64,000 nt of DNA from Dastarcus helophoroides (lineage: Eukaryota; Arthropoda; Insecta; Coleoptera; Bothrideridae): NCBI GenBank assembly GCA_028583605.1, contig CM053331.1:9594857-9658856 (forward strand), in the 5' to 3' direction. This document shows, piece by piece, positions 1-11,157 of this stretch. Both the position numbers and the translations under genes were made by a program. The notes under the pieces are model-generated. The model had not been told where the DNA came from, searched no databases, and saw only the letters and a program-made list of their open reading frames with translations. Within the stretch, counting starts at the first letter, position 1. Each line of letters starts with the position of its first letter.

Positions 1-2085
1 ATATCTGGCATTTTTGGTTTTTTGAAAATTTGAACTTTTCCTCAAAATTTTGTTTTACTTTTAACATTTCGACTCTTTCTTGACTATTTTAAATTTTTAA
101 TCTTTCTCGAAATTTCAGCGATTAAATTTTGCTACTGAAATTAAATTATTTTGTAAATTTGGAATGTTGTGAAAAATTTTACCTTAATTACTAATTACTT
201 TTCAAAAAATGTTTTGAAAGTTTATACTTTTTTCAAAATTTTGATATTTTGGAAATCTCGTTTCAAAACATTCGGTACTTTGACCTTTTTTCTTTATGTT
301 TTAACTTTTTCTAAATTAATTTAAGTTGGTTTAAAAAATTTTCACCCAATTAGTTTAAAATTTAGAACTTTTCTCAAATTTCCAATTGTTTTAGATTAGA
401 TTTTTTCTCAAAGATTAACATAGTGTTTTAAAATAGCTGTTTTTAAAAATAAATCACTTGTTTGAAAAATGTTAGTTTTAAAAATTTTAACTTTATTGAA
501 ATTGGGGATTTTTTCAAACGCTTTGTTTTTTTGGAAGTCTATTTACATTCTTTCAAAATGTCAACTTTTTTGAAAATCTACCTTTTTTAAAACAATTGTC
601 TTTCTTGAGCTTTTATCATTTGTTTTTTCGGAAAATATTGCCTTCTATTTTTAGAAAATTCAACCTCTCAAAATCTCACTTTTCTATAAAAAATATTACA
701 TTTCTCTGAAAATTCAGTATTTTTCGATTTGGTGTATTTTAACAATTTCACTTTTTTTTAATTCTCACTTTATGAAAATTTAAATCTAATTAAAAATTTT
801 ATGTTTTGAAAGTTTTGACTTTTTACAAGTTTCGACTTTCTTCAAAATTTTGACAATTTTTTAGGGTTTTGACTTCAAAATTTTTTTCGAAACGACTCTT
901 GAATAATCTGACTTGTTAAAAGTTTCGATTTTCCAAATTTTGCATTATTTAAAAATTCCACAATTTTTCAAAACGGTTTCTTTTTCCCTATATTTTAAGT
1001 TTTCTATGAATCTCGATACCTTCAGAATTTCAACATTTTAGGAATGTTGACATGTTGACATGTTGACATGTTGACTATTTTTTTTTTTCAAAAGTTTTTA
1101 TTTTCATTTACATTTTGACCGTATATATTTTGTAAACTTTGATTTTATTTGAAAAACTTTACTCTCAAATATTTTATCTTTTTCCAAAATTTATTAGTTT
1201 CTTTTAGACAATTTGATATTTTAAGCTTTTGACTTATTTGAATATTGCCACACTTTCAGAATTTCGAGAATTTGTAAAAAGTTTTACATTTTAAATTCAG
1301 TTTTTTTTTAAGTTTTTCTTTTTCTTAAATTTGTGATTATTTTTTGGTATTACTTTTATTTAAAAGTTTATACTTTTTTCAAATTTGGTTTAAGTTTGAA
1401 AATTTACATGATATTTTTCCCCTTATTCAAAGTTCTCACGTTTCAAAAATTCGACGTCTTTTCAAATTTTGTTTCATTCACTTTTGACTTTTCTTAAACA
1501 TGTTGGTTTTTAACTTTTTATTGAACATTTCGACCTACTGCTTTCTCTAATTTCTATTTTTGTAAACTTTCTATAAAAAAAATCCGACTTGTTTGAAATT
1601 CAGGGTATTTTTGCATAAATTGAGCTTTTTTCAAGATCTCTAATTTTTCTCAAAAAAACTATCTGAGAAGTTAGATCTTTTTTAAAAAATTCAAATTCCG
1701 CGTAAATATCGATTTTTGTAATGAACATTTTTAAAAATGTTTGTTTTTTCAATTTAGAATTGTTTAATTCATTTAAATTGTCAATTTTTTAAAGATCCTA
1801 ACTTTTTATTATTTCTACTTTTCTAAAAATTTTGATCTTCGCTAAAAATCTCGACTTTTCTAAGGGTTTCAAATTTTTGAACGAATTCGACTTTTTTAAC
1901 GATTAAGTTTTTTCTGGAAAGTTCACCATTTTTTTTAATTTAGAATTTTCTCAAAATGTCGACTTTTTTAAAATTTTTCTATCAATGTCTGTTCTTTCAA
2001 AATAGCAAATTTTTTGGATTTCTTTGTTATTAAGTTTTTGTTTTTCATCCTAATAAAGAATTTTTTAAAATTCATTTTCTCAGGG
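1..2085 (+). repeat. Degenerate AT-rich satellite-like block, pyrimidine strand on +
   Basis: The block consists of loosely repeated units resembling TTTTTCAAAATTTCGACTT, each about 20 bases, with heavy substitution and spacing variation. TTTCGAC/TTTGAC words recur throughout and their reverse complements are rare, so the block is strand-polarised. It runs off the left edge of the window. No long reading frame, terminal repeat or target-site duplication was found. The right border is near AGGGTGGCAGATAGG at about 2083. Confidence 0.75.
1044..1075. repeat. Perfect 8-bp microsatellite (ATGTTGAC)x4
   Basis: Four perfect tandem copies of ATGTTGAC lie inside the otherwise degenerate block. Identical units here contrast with the divergence around them and suggest a young slippage expansion of one satellite-derived word. 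Confidence 0.95.
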
Positions 2086-3304
2086 TGGCAGATAGGGAAT
2101 TCAATTTGTAAGTTCAGCACTTTTAAAGCTAGAAATATGGAAATTGGTGTTTGATTTCTGGTTATAAATAAAACTCAGGAGTATTAGCAATTTTAGAAAT
2201 TCATCCTGCTGCTTAATCCAACTGCTTAATAAAACTGGTACCACAACTGACCAATAACTCACAGATCGAAAATTTGTATGGAAAATATGGATTAAGAAAA
2301 ATTGAATGAACCCTGAGATGTTAGCGCTTGAAGACCAGAATTCTCATCGAGAATACGGCTATCATGCTGTTTAATTTATTAGAAGTAAATAACGATAAAT
2401 TCAAAATAACATTTTCAATTTGTTCACTTGATTTAACAGAATTGAGGAACTTTATTGAAAGAAATCTGAAGAAAAGTCAATTACAATTGTGGTAAACATC
2501 GCAGCGACATTTCCTTTATTTGCGTGCACATATCTGCATGGGGATTTGCGTTAGGCTTCAGTAGATTTATGTGGCTTTATGTAAGTTTAACCTTTTGTAA
2601 GTCTCCGACAAATATACGTCCGTATATATAAAGTTTGTTGCACTGAAACCCTAATATGTCAAGTTTCTTATAACGCTACATTAATTCAAGTTGTTGCTCT
2701 GAAAATAAAAGCAAATCTTTTCCTTTTTAAGTTTCCCCTTTTTTATTAGGATATTTACTGGCTTTAAATATTGTCTGGTTAAAAAATTGCTTCAGCCCTA
2801 ATGCACTTCGCTGAACTTACACCTAACCTTGCAAAAATTGTCACATATTTTATCATAACGGCTGAAATTTGTCCTTAGAGTTTATTTGAAGGAAATGTCT
2901 ACAAGATATTTCGCCGTCGCATTGTCAGCATAATATCTAAAAATGTGTCTTAAATGTAATAATAATTTAATAAAATTTTATGTTTTTTGGAATTGGACGG
3001 AGAATCATTTTAAGTGCTCGACATTTGGTTTATTCATAGAGAATACCCTAGTAACGGTAATATTAAAATCAAAATTTGAGGGGAAAATTTATAACGAAAA
3101 CGAAAACTAAGGACAGATAATGCAACATGAGAACGATATCTGATGCGATTTCATTATTAGGTAAAAGTGGTTCAAAATAGAAGAAAAATAGTCAGCTTAC
3201 GCAGTAATTTACCGAGTCGTGCACAATTAAGATCAGGGTTGAGTACCAGCTGGCTCACGGATCACATCGCCCCGCGACAATGTCGAAACGGCCCGATGTA
3301 TATA
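2086..3304. other. Non-repetitive intergenic stretch, no gene recognised
   Basis: AT-rich but more complex sequence without the TTTCGAC word structure. No coding segment, terminal repeat pair, tRNA or other recognisable element was seen on either strand. Confidence 0.5.
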
Positions 3305-3780
3305 AATGCATAAATACTTATAGATTTTCTCCACATTTCAACTTTTCACAAAATTTAAAAATTTCTTTTCTTACATTTATCAAAACACTCTAAATTTTCT
3401 ATTTTGTTCTCCTAATTCTGAAAATAAGATTTTTTTCTCTTTAAAATTTCAAAGCTCATCGCAAAATTTTGATGCATATTTTTCCATAACATGTCGACAT
3501 TCTACTGAAAATTTAACTTTTTATCAAATAAAGAATACGACGTTAACTACAAACTTTCGACTTTACATTTTTCAATGTTTAATGTTTATGATTAAAATTG
3601 AAATGACACGGTTTTACATAAAATTTCGAGTAAACATTTTATTTTTCAAAAATGTTCAACTTTCGCAAAAATTCGGTATTTTTACATTCATTAAAAATTA
3701 CCAAAATCTTGAAACAGTTGAAATTACTAGGAAATATTACTTTTCACGAAATTTATAAAAAAAAATATTTTTGCAATTAA
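3305..3780 (+). repeat. Satellite-like block, pyrimidine orientation
   Basis: Short stretch of the degenerate repeat with TTTCAACTTTT/TTTCGACTTT words on the plus strand. It precedes the opposite-orientation block starting near 3820, so the polarity flips inside one block. Confidence 0.6.
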
Positions 3781-3819
3781 TGTTTTTATTAAAATTTTGG
3801 CCTAGTTTTTAGAAGATAA

Positions 3820-6300
3820 TTGAATTTTGAGAAAAATGAGACGCAAAGGAATCAATTTTCACACTTTGCTTAAATTTTGATATACTCTCGAATGTTTCAA
3901 AAAATTCCTAATAAATCTTTCTGATAAAATTTTTACCCCTTTGAATATAATTTAAGCTTAATTTCAAACCAAAGAAAAAAAATATCGAATATTTGAGAAA
4001 AAAAATAGTTTTTCTTTAGAGATAATTCCCTTTTAATTTTTACCCTTTTTAATAAAAGTCTGGCTTAATTTCGATAAAAAAAATAGGAAAATTTCCAGAA
4101 AAAGACAATGTTGAGTTTTGAGATAAAAGTCGACAATTAAGTTGAAATTTTGAAAAAAATGATGAATTTCAACAATCAGTTGAAATTTCGAGAAGTAGTT
4201 CAATTAAAACAATAATAAGATTGAAAACAAGACAACTTTACTTTTGAAGAAACGTATATTTAAAAAAAGACAACTGTTGATAAAAAAATGTTGAAATTCA
4301 AATAAAAGGCGATTTTTGAAGAAAAAGTCAAAATTTGCAGAAGCATAAAAGGTTAAATTTTGAACAAAAAAAAAAAAACAATCACTACTTCCGGAAAAAT
4401 TTTTGCTTTACAAAATTTTGACTTGACTTCGAAGAAAAAAAAAATGGTCAAACTTCGGGAAAAAGAAGAATTTCGAGAAAATGTGCAAAATTTTGAGAAA
4501 TATAAAATAAGGAAGTTTGACATAAAAGGAATCATTCTCAGAAAAAAAATACTAAAAAAACTCAAATGCAAAAGCTAACGCCCTCCTAATAGAGAGTCAA
4601 ATTTTGAGAAAAAATGACACATTTGAGAGAAGATTGAAATTTTGAAAAAAGGCAAATTTAAAAATAGTCAAATTTAGAAAAACAGCAAGCCTCAAAAAAA
4701 GATATATTTTCTCAGCAAAAGACAAATTTTGAGAACAAAAATAGGCACAAAATTTTGCTAAGGAAACGTATTTCAAGAAAAAAAACTGGAAATTTGCAGA
4801 CATATAAAAGACTAAATTAACAGAAATGTCCATTTGGGATCTAATTTTAAAAAAAGTCGTAATTTTGCTGGAATGGATTGGTCCTTGGTTATCTTCAAAA
4901 ATTGAAATACAAATTTTGTCCCCTGAAACCAAGAAAGTTTAAAAAACATAACAAGGATTGCTCTAATGCGTTTCGATAGCAAAGTTATCATCTTCAGTAT
5001 CTCTCTGAAGATGATACCTTGGCTACAAGGGTTTGTTTGGGTTTTTAATGATTCCGTAATTTTGAAAAAAAAGACAAACTTTGAAGCGAAAGTGAAATTT
5101 CTAGGAACAGAAAATGTTTGATTTTAAGATAAATTTTACGTTTCCAATAAAAACAAACCTTAATAAAAAAAAAGAATAGAAAGAGATAGCTCAGTATGTT
5201 CGAACTGAAGTCGATGAGTTAAGCTGTAAAAAAAAATCCGATTTTTTACTAAAAAGTCAAACTTTGCAACCAAATTTGAGTTTTGGGAATAAAGCAAAAA
5301 TTTGAAAAAGGAAAGGTGAATTTTGAAAAGAATATCTAAATCAATTTTAAAAGAATTTGAAGAAAAAATATTAAGTTTCCAGAAAAAGACTGAACTTTAA
5401 AAAATGTAAGTCCCGCAGTAAGTGAAATTTTGAGAAAAAAAGTCGAATTTTAAGAATAGGGTTCTACTTAAAACATGGACACATATTAAGTTAAAAGTCG
5501 AAGCTTTGATAAAATACGAATTTTGAGCTAAAAATCGAAATTTGCAGAAATATCGAAGCCTAAATTTAGAAAAAAAGTTTTAGTTTACCCTTTTTTTCCA
5601 ATAAAAATTAGATGTCATTTTAAAAAAAGGCAAAATTTTAAGAAAAGTAGATTAAAAGATTAAAATATTAATTTCTAGAAACGGAAAAATGTGAAATTTT
5701 GAGATGAAGTCTGTATCCGCAGAAAGAGTTAAATTTTTATAAAAGTAAAATAAAAAGGTACCTTAAAAACAATTTTATTTTTTCAGTAAAATGTCAACAG
5801 ACAAATTTTAGAAATAAATTATTGAAAAACCATTTTAGACAAACACCCAAAATTTAAAAAAGTAAATTTTTAAGACAAAGTTAAATCGAACAAGAAGTTC
5901 CACTACTACGGATAAAATCGTGGCTAATAAAAAGAATTAAGAAAAAAAGTCAAGTTTTTAATAAAAAAAAATGAATTTCGAAGAAAATGTTGTTACCAGA
6001 AATGTAAACTTTGTTAGAAACAATTTTAAGAAAAAAGAAAAGAAGAAACAAAAAGAAATGTTTAGAAATTCAAATTTAATAAAGTTGATTTTTAAAAATA
6101 GCACTAAATATTAAAACCTTGATTCAAGACAAATTTTGAAGCAAAAGTCAATCATAATTTCGAAAAAACGTTGAAATTTAGAAAAAAAATCTAAAAGAGA
6201 AGAGGTTTTGAAAAAAGTTGCAATTTTAAAAAAAGATCGACTCTTAAGAATAAAATCAACCTAAAAAAAATGCAATTGCAATTTTAAGAAAGGTTAATTT
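3820..6300 (-). repeat. Satellite-like block, purine orientation on + strand
   Basis: Dense degenerate units resembling AAAAGTCGAAATTTTGAGAA on the plus strand, the reverse complement of the form at 1-2085. A palindromic dispersed repeat (4868-5050) interrupts it. The open frames near 4353-4932 on both strands have the Lys/Phe-rich composition expected from the repeat and are not credible genes. Confidence 0.75.
4868..5050. repeat. Palindromic dispersed repeat, copy A
   Basis: Diverged member of a family seen six times in the window. It starts GGAATGGATTGGTCCTTGG, continues with CCCTGAAACCAAGAAAG and GCGTTTCGATAG, then turns back through CATCTTCAGTATCTCTCTGA into a decayed inverted copy. It lies wholly within the satellite block. 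The fold-back shape and lack of coding capacity suggest a MITE-like non-autonomous element, but no target-site duplication was identified. Confidence 0.7.
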
Positions 6301-7081
6301 TTTTAAATTCTAGATCAAAGCCCAGGGTGCGTCTTTTGTATACCACGTCCTTTAGTGATGATTTGCTTTATTTTCAGGAAATGCTAAAAAAACGAGTTTT
6401 TACTATAAAAATAATTATATCTCAAGATTTTTGTACCAAATCACACGTTAATTAGCTTTTTGGATAGAAAAGAACTTCCTCTGGACAATAGTTTTATTTG
6501 CTACATTTTTAAATTGGGAATAATTCCAAAATTCGTCATTGACTGTCAGTCTGTGTCATGTTTGTTATCGTGCTGTTGGTCGCAATTCTCAACCGATTTT
6601 TGCCATTCTTTTTTTCTCAGACTAGAACTTTATTGATTTTGAAAAGTATTGCCCAAATAGTTTAAATTTTATTTAAAAAAACCTAGTTTATTAGAAGAAC
6701 ATCAAACTTGGGAGTCTCAGTTCCTAATAGATTTTATTCACGGTGCAGGTCAAGTTGATTTTAAGCACAGTGTAAAAGGGAAAGACGTAACTTGCTTTCC
6801 TTTTGTAAAAAAAATTATTTAGTTTTAAACTATAATCATATTCAGTAATGTTAGATGATAGCTGAAACTCTAGAAACTGCACAGTATACCGTTAATAGAA
6901 AATACCGAAATTAAATATACTCCAAAATTGTCATGGAAATAGAAGCTGCACAAATTGCGCACTGACTTTTAAATCCTTGCAGTAAGTTCAGTAAACAAAA
7001 TACTTACTACCGAACAAAATATTTGTATTTACAACCAATGTGACTGGTCATATTAGAAAAGCAATATGATGCTGAATTTTG
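6301..7081. other. Intergenic stretch, nothing recognised
   Basis: Moderately AT-rich sequence between the satellite block and palindromic repeat copy B. No credible reading frame, inverted termini or RNA gene was seen. Confidence 0.45.
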
Positions 7082-7255
7082 ATGGAACGGACTGGTCCTT
7101 GGTTGTCTTCAAAAATTAAAATACAAATCTTGTCGCCTGAAACCAAGAAAGATTAAAAAACACAACAAAGGTTGCTCTAACGCGTTTCGATAGCCAAGCC
7201 TTGTTGTGTTTTTTAATCTTTCGTGGTTTCAGACGACAAGATTTGTATCTCAATT
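7082..7255. repeat. Palindromic dispersed repeat, copy B
   Basis: Starts ATGGAACGGACTGGTCC. The left half contains CTTGTCGCCTGAAACCAAG and AAAAAACACAACAAAGG; the right half returns as TTGTTGTGTTTTTTAATC and CGACAAGATTTGTATCTC. The halves form a long imperfect hairpin centred on GCGTTTCGATAGCCAAG near 7181-7198. This is the one copy lying clearly outside a satellite block. Confidence 0.8.
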
Positions 7256-8388
7256 ATGCTGATTATTTTTGTAAAACGCTTGTCGCTTAAGGACTCTTTC
7301 ATGTTAGGAATAGTTATGAGAGAAAAGTAGATTTGCATGTTGAGCTGGAAGACGAACATCTGCTTATTTCTGGAAAATTGAAAATCAAAACAAAAATTTT
7401 CAATTTAATGTTAACATGTTGAAAAATAGGCGAACATTTAATTGTAAACTGTTAAATCAATTTCAGTGGCGTGCACTTTTGGTTTTGCCAACGATTTGGT
7501 TTTACCAACGATTTTTGATCCGGCCTGCGTCATAATACAATAAAATTTTATTTAGTCCGTCGAAAAAAAAAGTTGCTTACCTCTGCTATAGATGTTTGTG
7601 TATATGAAGCAGGCATGTAGATACTTCTATCTTGGGGTCTATATTTTGTTCCTAAATGGTCATCTATAATAGTAAAATCTTAATGATCCTATCACCTAAA
7701 ACGTTACATCTAAAAGGACCACATATTTTTCGGATACAATTTAGTTCTTTAGCTGTTAGTTTTTCTCTACTTCCATCCTCATGCAGAAGTGAGATCAGCT
7801 CCACTATTTGATGAACCGTCGAGTAAATTTGGAAATTCTACACATGCAAAAGGCATGATGTAGTAAATTTTAAATCAGCTGTGTTGCTTTTAACAGGAAT
7901 GTATGTATATTCATTTCGCATTAAACATGAGGGTTATTTAAGCGAAATTCACGGAGTTAACTCGATTGCTATCAACATATTCAAGGCAGGGCAATTACAT
8001 ATTCCCTTTTAACGTCAGCTCTTAGAGCGCCGAGATTAATTTTTACAGCAATCTGGACCAAATGAATAAGACCCAGCTTTTACGAGCTCTAGGTTAATCA
8101 TACATACTACAATGTTGTTAAATCTTTACAATGTGAGAGTTTCGATAAAGTTTGCCAAGAAATTAATCCAAACATCAAATCTGCTAGAAACGTTTGCTAG
8201 TCAAACTATAAATCGTATCCATTCTGAACCTCAGATACTTGAATGAGAAAAAGTGAAACTTTCGCATATACATAAATTTTATGTGTATTAATTACTGATT
8301 CGAATTGCCACCTTCGATGGCCCGTTTTCAAAATAAGTAGTGTTTCACAAAAGCTGAAAAATGCAAATTAATGTTTTGCAATCTATAT
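7256..8388. other. Intergenic stretch, nothing recognised
   Basis: No coding region, RNA gene or terminal repeat pair recognised. The sequence is of ordinary complexity, without the satellite words. Confidence 0.45.
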
Positions 8389-8762
8389 TGTAACGCAATG
8401 TAAATAGATGAAATAGGATTTAGAATAGAATTGTAGAATTTAGTAAATAAAAAAAAGTTTCTAGAAGGATCTGATAAGGGGAAAGCGGCCGCGATAACGA
8501 AACAAATGGCAGATAAGCGTTCCAGAAATTTCGGCAAACGATAAGCCTTATCTGCCGAAAAGTTCTAGAAGCCGGGGGCCAAAACTATAAAAGGCGGTCA
8601 GCTTTCCTTCGAGTCAGTCAGTTAGAAGTCAGTGTAGTTAGTGGCTTAGTAATTAGTAAATAGGTAGTGAGTTACTGTTCAGTTGAAGTGTGCCAAGTTA
8701 ATTTGGTAATAAAGTGGGTATTATTCACATGTGGTAATCAATTCTATAATAAGCCCGTAACA
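8389..8762 (+). mobile_element. Solo LTR 1 (Ty3/gypsy-like), TSD ATAT
   Basis: A 374-bp solo LTR with ends TGTAACGC and CCCGTAACA, flanked by identical ATAT at 8385-8388 and 8763-8766. It carries a TATA box (TATAAAA, 8586-8592), a candidate initiator TCAGTCAGTT about 25 bases downstream and a polyadenylation signal AATAAA (8708-8713), in LTR order. The 4-bp duplication and TG...CA ends fit Ty3/gypsy elements. No gag or pol lies nearby, so it is probably the product of LTR-LTR recombination. Three related copies occur at 9288, 31220 and 54642. Confidence 0.88.
8470..8556 (+). promoter_or_regulatory. GATA-motif cluster with inverted repeat in the LTR
   Basis: The segment upstream of the LTR TATA box holds GATAAG/GATAAC words at about 8472, 8493, 8512 and 8540 and CTTATC at 8547. 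Two of them form an inverted repeat, GGCAGATAAG (8508-8517) and CTTATCTGCC (8547-8556). The same arrangement is visible in the reverse-strand copy near 31443-31516 and is partly kept at 9288-9623. GATA-type zinc-finger factors bind this motif in insects; an enhancer role here is inference. Confidence 0.5.
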
Positions 8763-9287
8763 ATATTAATAGATTGAAACGTCTAAGTGTCTGCCTGTCC
8801 GACTGTTTGTCTGTCGACGGGTCTTTGTCTGGGTTAATCTCGGTAACTGCAGGATTGATTTTAATAAAACTTCTATTAGAACGTAGAGTATGTTTAGAGG
8901 TACCTTCTAGGCTATTTTTTTCCAGTAAACCTTAAACTATTTCTTCTAAGAACTCAACTGCGCCAACATTATTTAAAGATATGTTTCGTTTTCTTTTGAA
9001 TTGACTTTAGAGCACACTGAAAGTCTTGTCGGTATTGGCGCTTATTTAAACACGTTAGCCAGACATATTTTCATGCTCAATATCGGGAATGTCATGATTG
9101 CTTGACGTCTGTAAACAAAGGTTTTGGTTCCGACTTTTTTCCAAGTGATAACGTAGCGGGATATATTTGTGATGAATTATAACTGCAGTGACACCCGTTC
9201 CGCTTAATTTAAAAATATTTTGCGGTATAATATGAGTTTATTAAAATATTGTTGTTTTGAAATAAGAAACATTTTAATTAATAATAA
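8763..9287. other. Spacer between two solo LTRs, nothing recognised
   Basis: About 525 bases between LTR 1 and LTR 2. It contains a CTGTCCG/CTGTCG-rich stretch near 8790-8820 but no gag or pol fragment. The two LTRs have different duplications, so this is not the internal part of one element. Confidence 0.5.
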
Positions 9288-9623
9288 TGTAACAAAATGT
9301 AGATATAAAATTTGTATTAGTGATTGTGTAAGGAACTCTTTAGAAAAATTTGATAATGGGAAGTAGCCGCGATAATGAATCATATGGCAGGTAAGTGCTC
9401 TAGATGTTTCCGTAAGCGATAAGCCTTATCTGTACGAAGTTCCATTCTAGAAACCGGAACGGTACCTATAAATACGCGGTCGTCTTTCCCTAAATTAGTC
9501 AGTTAATTAAACAATGTTAGTGAGTTAGCTAGTAAGTGAATTATAATTTTATTATTCCGAAATCGGTTTGGAAATAAAGTGTTACAATTCACGAATTTTT
9601 AATTTTCGAACCGATAACGCGCA
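9288..9623 (+). mobile_element. Solo LTR 2, diverged relative, TSD ATAA
   Basis: A 336-bp relative of LTR 1. It starts TGTAACAAAATG and ends near AACGCGCA, with ATAA on both sides (9284-9287, 9624-9627). The surroundings are rich in ATAA, so the duplication is weaker evidence. Landmarks occur in the same order: GATAATG and GCGATAATG words, GGCAGGTAAG, CGATAAGCCTTATCTG, TATAAATA at 9467-9474, TTAGTCAGTTA and AATAAA at 9573-9578. It differs from LTR 1 at many positions and may be another subfamily. Confidence 0.75.
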
Positions 9624-10289
9624 ATAATAATTAATAATTTTATTAAGATAAACTTAGTAATTCACTGTTTGTAAATTTATAACTTAACTGAAGCATTTAA
9701 AGCCTACCACACAAATATTACAAAACTACAAAAAAGTGCTTTGTCGTTTGCATCTCCCGCTAAAAATCAATACAAAAGACAAAGCGCCCTAATTAGGTAA
9801 AAATAACCGGTCTACGAACCTCTTACGGACATCCCTCAGTAATATAAAGCTCGCATGATACACAAAGCTTTGTGATAATTGAAGTTCCGCTCTCTGATTC
9901 AAAAGTCGTATAGAAAACGAGATCGGAAGTACCTTCAGGAAATCAGGCTCGTTGTATTCATATTTAACTAAAAGAGGAAATTTAATAAGAATCCCTTAAT
10001 ATGTTCCGCATTAGCCAGCCTGTTTGAAGTTTAATACTAATTTAATACCCCATTTCCGCAATTATTTAATTGGGGCTTATTCCGCATCTGAATTCTTATC
10101 CAGTTTTTGGAAAATGGATTCGTGTCTACTGAACTAAGAATTTTTTAGTTCCTTAGAGAGAAAAAGAGTCGAAATTTTGAAAAGCGAGGGCGTCCCCTAA
10201 TCTTCAGCCACCTGCGCATCTATTAGTGTTTGGACGCGCTAAATTATTTTTTCGGATGAAATATGAAGGTAGGGTCGCAGGACAGGAAT
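9624..10289. other. Intergenic stretch, nothing recognised
   Basis: No coding region or paired termini recognised. Near 10185-10250 a less AT-rich segment (GCGAGGGCGTCCCC) precedes the next satellite block. Confidence 0.4.
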
Positions 10290-11155
10290 GTCACAAAAAA
10301 ATTTAACATTCATAGCAAAAGCCCTTTAAAATTTTGGAGAAAGAATGACGTCAGGTTAAAATTTTGATAAAACTCAAAACGTCTCAAATATTTTGCAACC
10401 TAGAACGTGAAATCGACACAAACTTGAAATAATTAAACTTTAAACTTGTGAGACTTAGAAAAAAATGTCAAAAAATTTATATTTAAATTATGAAAAGATA
10501 TTTGGGTTCACAATCAAAATTTTAGAAGAAAGGAACATTTGAAAGTGCAAACTTTGAATTATAATCAAAGAGCCCAAATTTTCAAATAACTGAGGGTTGT
10601 TCATTAACAATTTCGAAATTAAGTCCAAAATTTAAAAAAATTTTAAATTTTAAACTGAGAGAAATAAAGATTTGAATCAAAATTTTGTCAAGAGCAGTTA
10701 AACTATAATTTTTATTACAAAAATAAAAATTCTCTTTGGATTTAGATTTTATAATCGAAATTTTCTAAAAAAGTCAGTATTTGGGGTCAAAATTTTAAAA
10801 AATATTTCTAATAAAGAGCCTGAATTTGGAGTTACAAAATTTGAAAGCATGCATTTTTAAAAAAGGCGATGTTTCTAAAATTATTAGAGTTTCGGGTTTT
10901 AAGCCAAACTAAAATAAAACCTTCAATTCTTTGATTACAGAATAAAATAGTTTTAAAAAAAGTCAAGATTTCAAGATAACAGTCAAAATTTCAGATTAGG
11001 TTAGAAAAATCTTTTGAAATAGCCTAAGCATTCATAGTATAATTTTGAAATATATAGGAAAAAATTAACATTTCTTAAGAACACTCTGAACCTATAAAAA
11101 TAAAACCCAACCTTTCAAATTTAAACACAAATTTTCCAAGTAAAATAGAGTAATG
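10290..11155 (-). repeat. Satellite-like block, purine orientation
   Basis: Degenerate AAAATTTTGA/GTCAAAATTT units on the plus strand. The block stops at a TA dinucleotide where the fold-back element 11158-12987 begins and resumes after it, so that element is an insertion into older satellite DNA. Confidence 0.65.
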
Positions 11156-11157
11156 TA

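Noticed and set aside
4353..4932. Open frames on both strands within the purine-orientation satellite
   Set aside because: Lys/Phe/Ile-rich composition follows directly from AAAATTTTGA units; frames overlap on both strands and no domain is recognisable.
5190..5225. tRNA-like words (AGATAGCTCAG, GTTCGAACTG)
   Set aside because: They are too close together to be a tRNA D-arm and T-arm, and no acceptor or anticodon stems can be drawn.
8328..8537. Minus-strand frame starting MPKFLERLSA, echoed at 31459-31743 on the plus strand
   Set aside because: Both are antisense readings of the conserved GATA/inverted-repeat part of the LTR. Similarity reflects DNA conservation of the LTR, not a shared protein.
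8763..9287. LTR 1 and LTR 2 as the two ends of one retrotransposon
   Set aside because: They differ strongly, have different duplications (ATAT versus ATAA), and the 525 bases between contain no gag, pol or primer-binding site.
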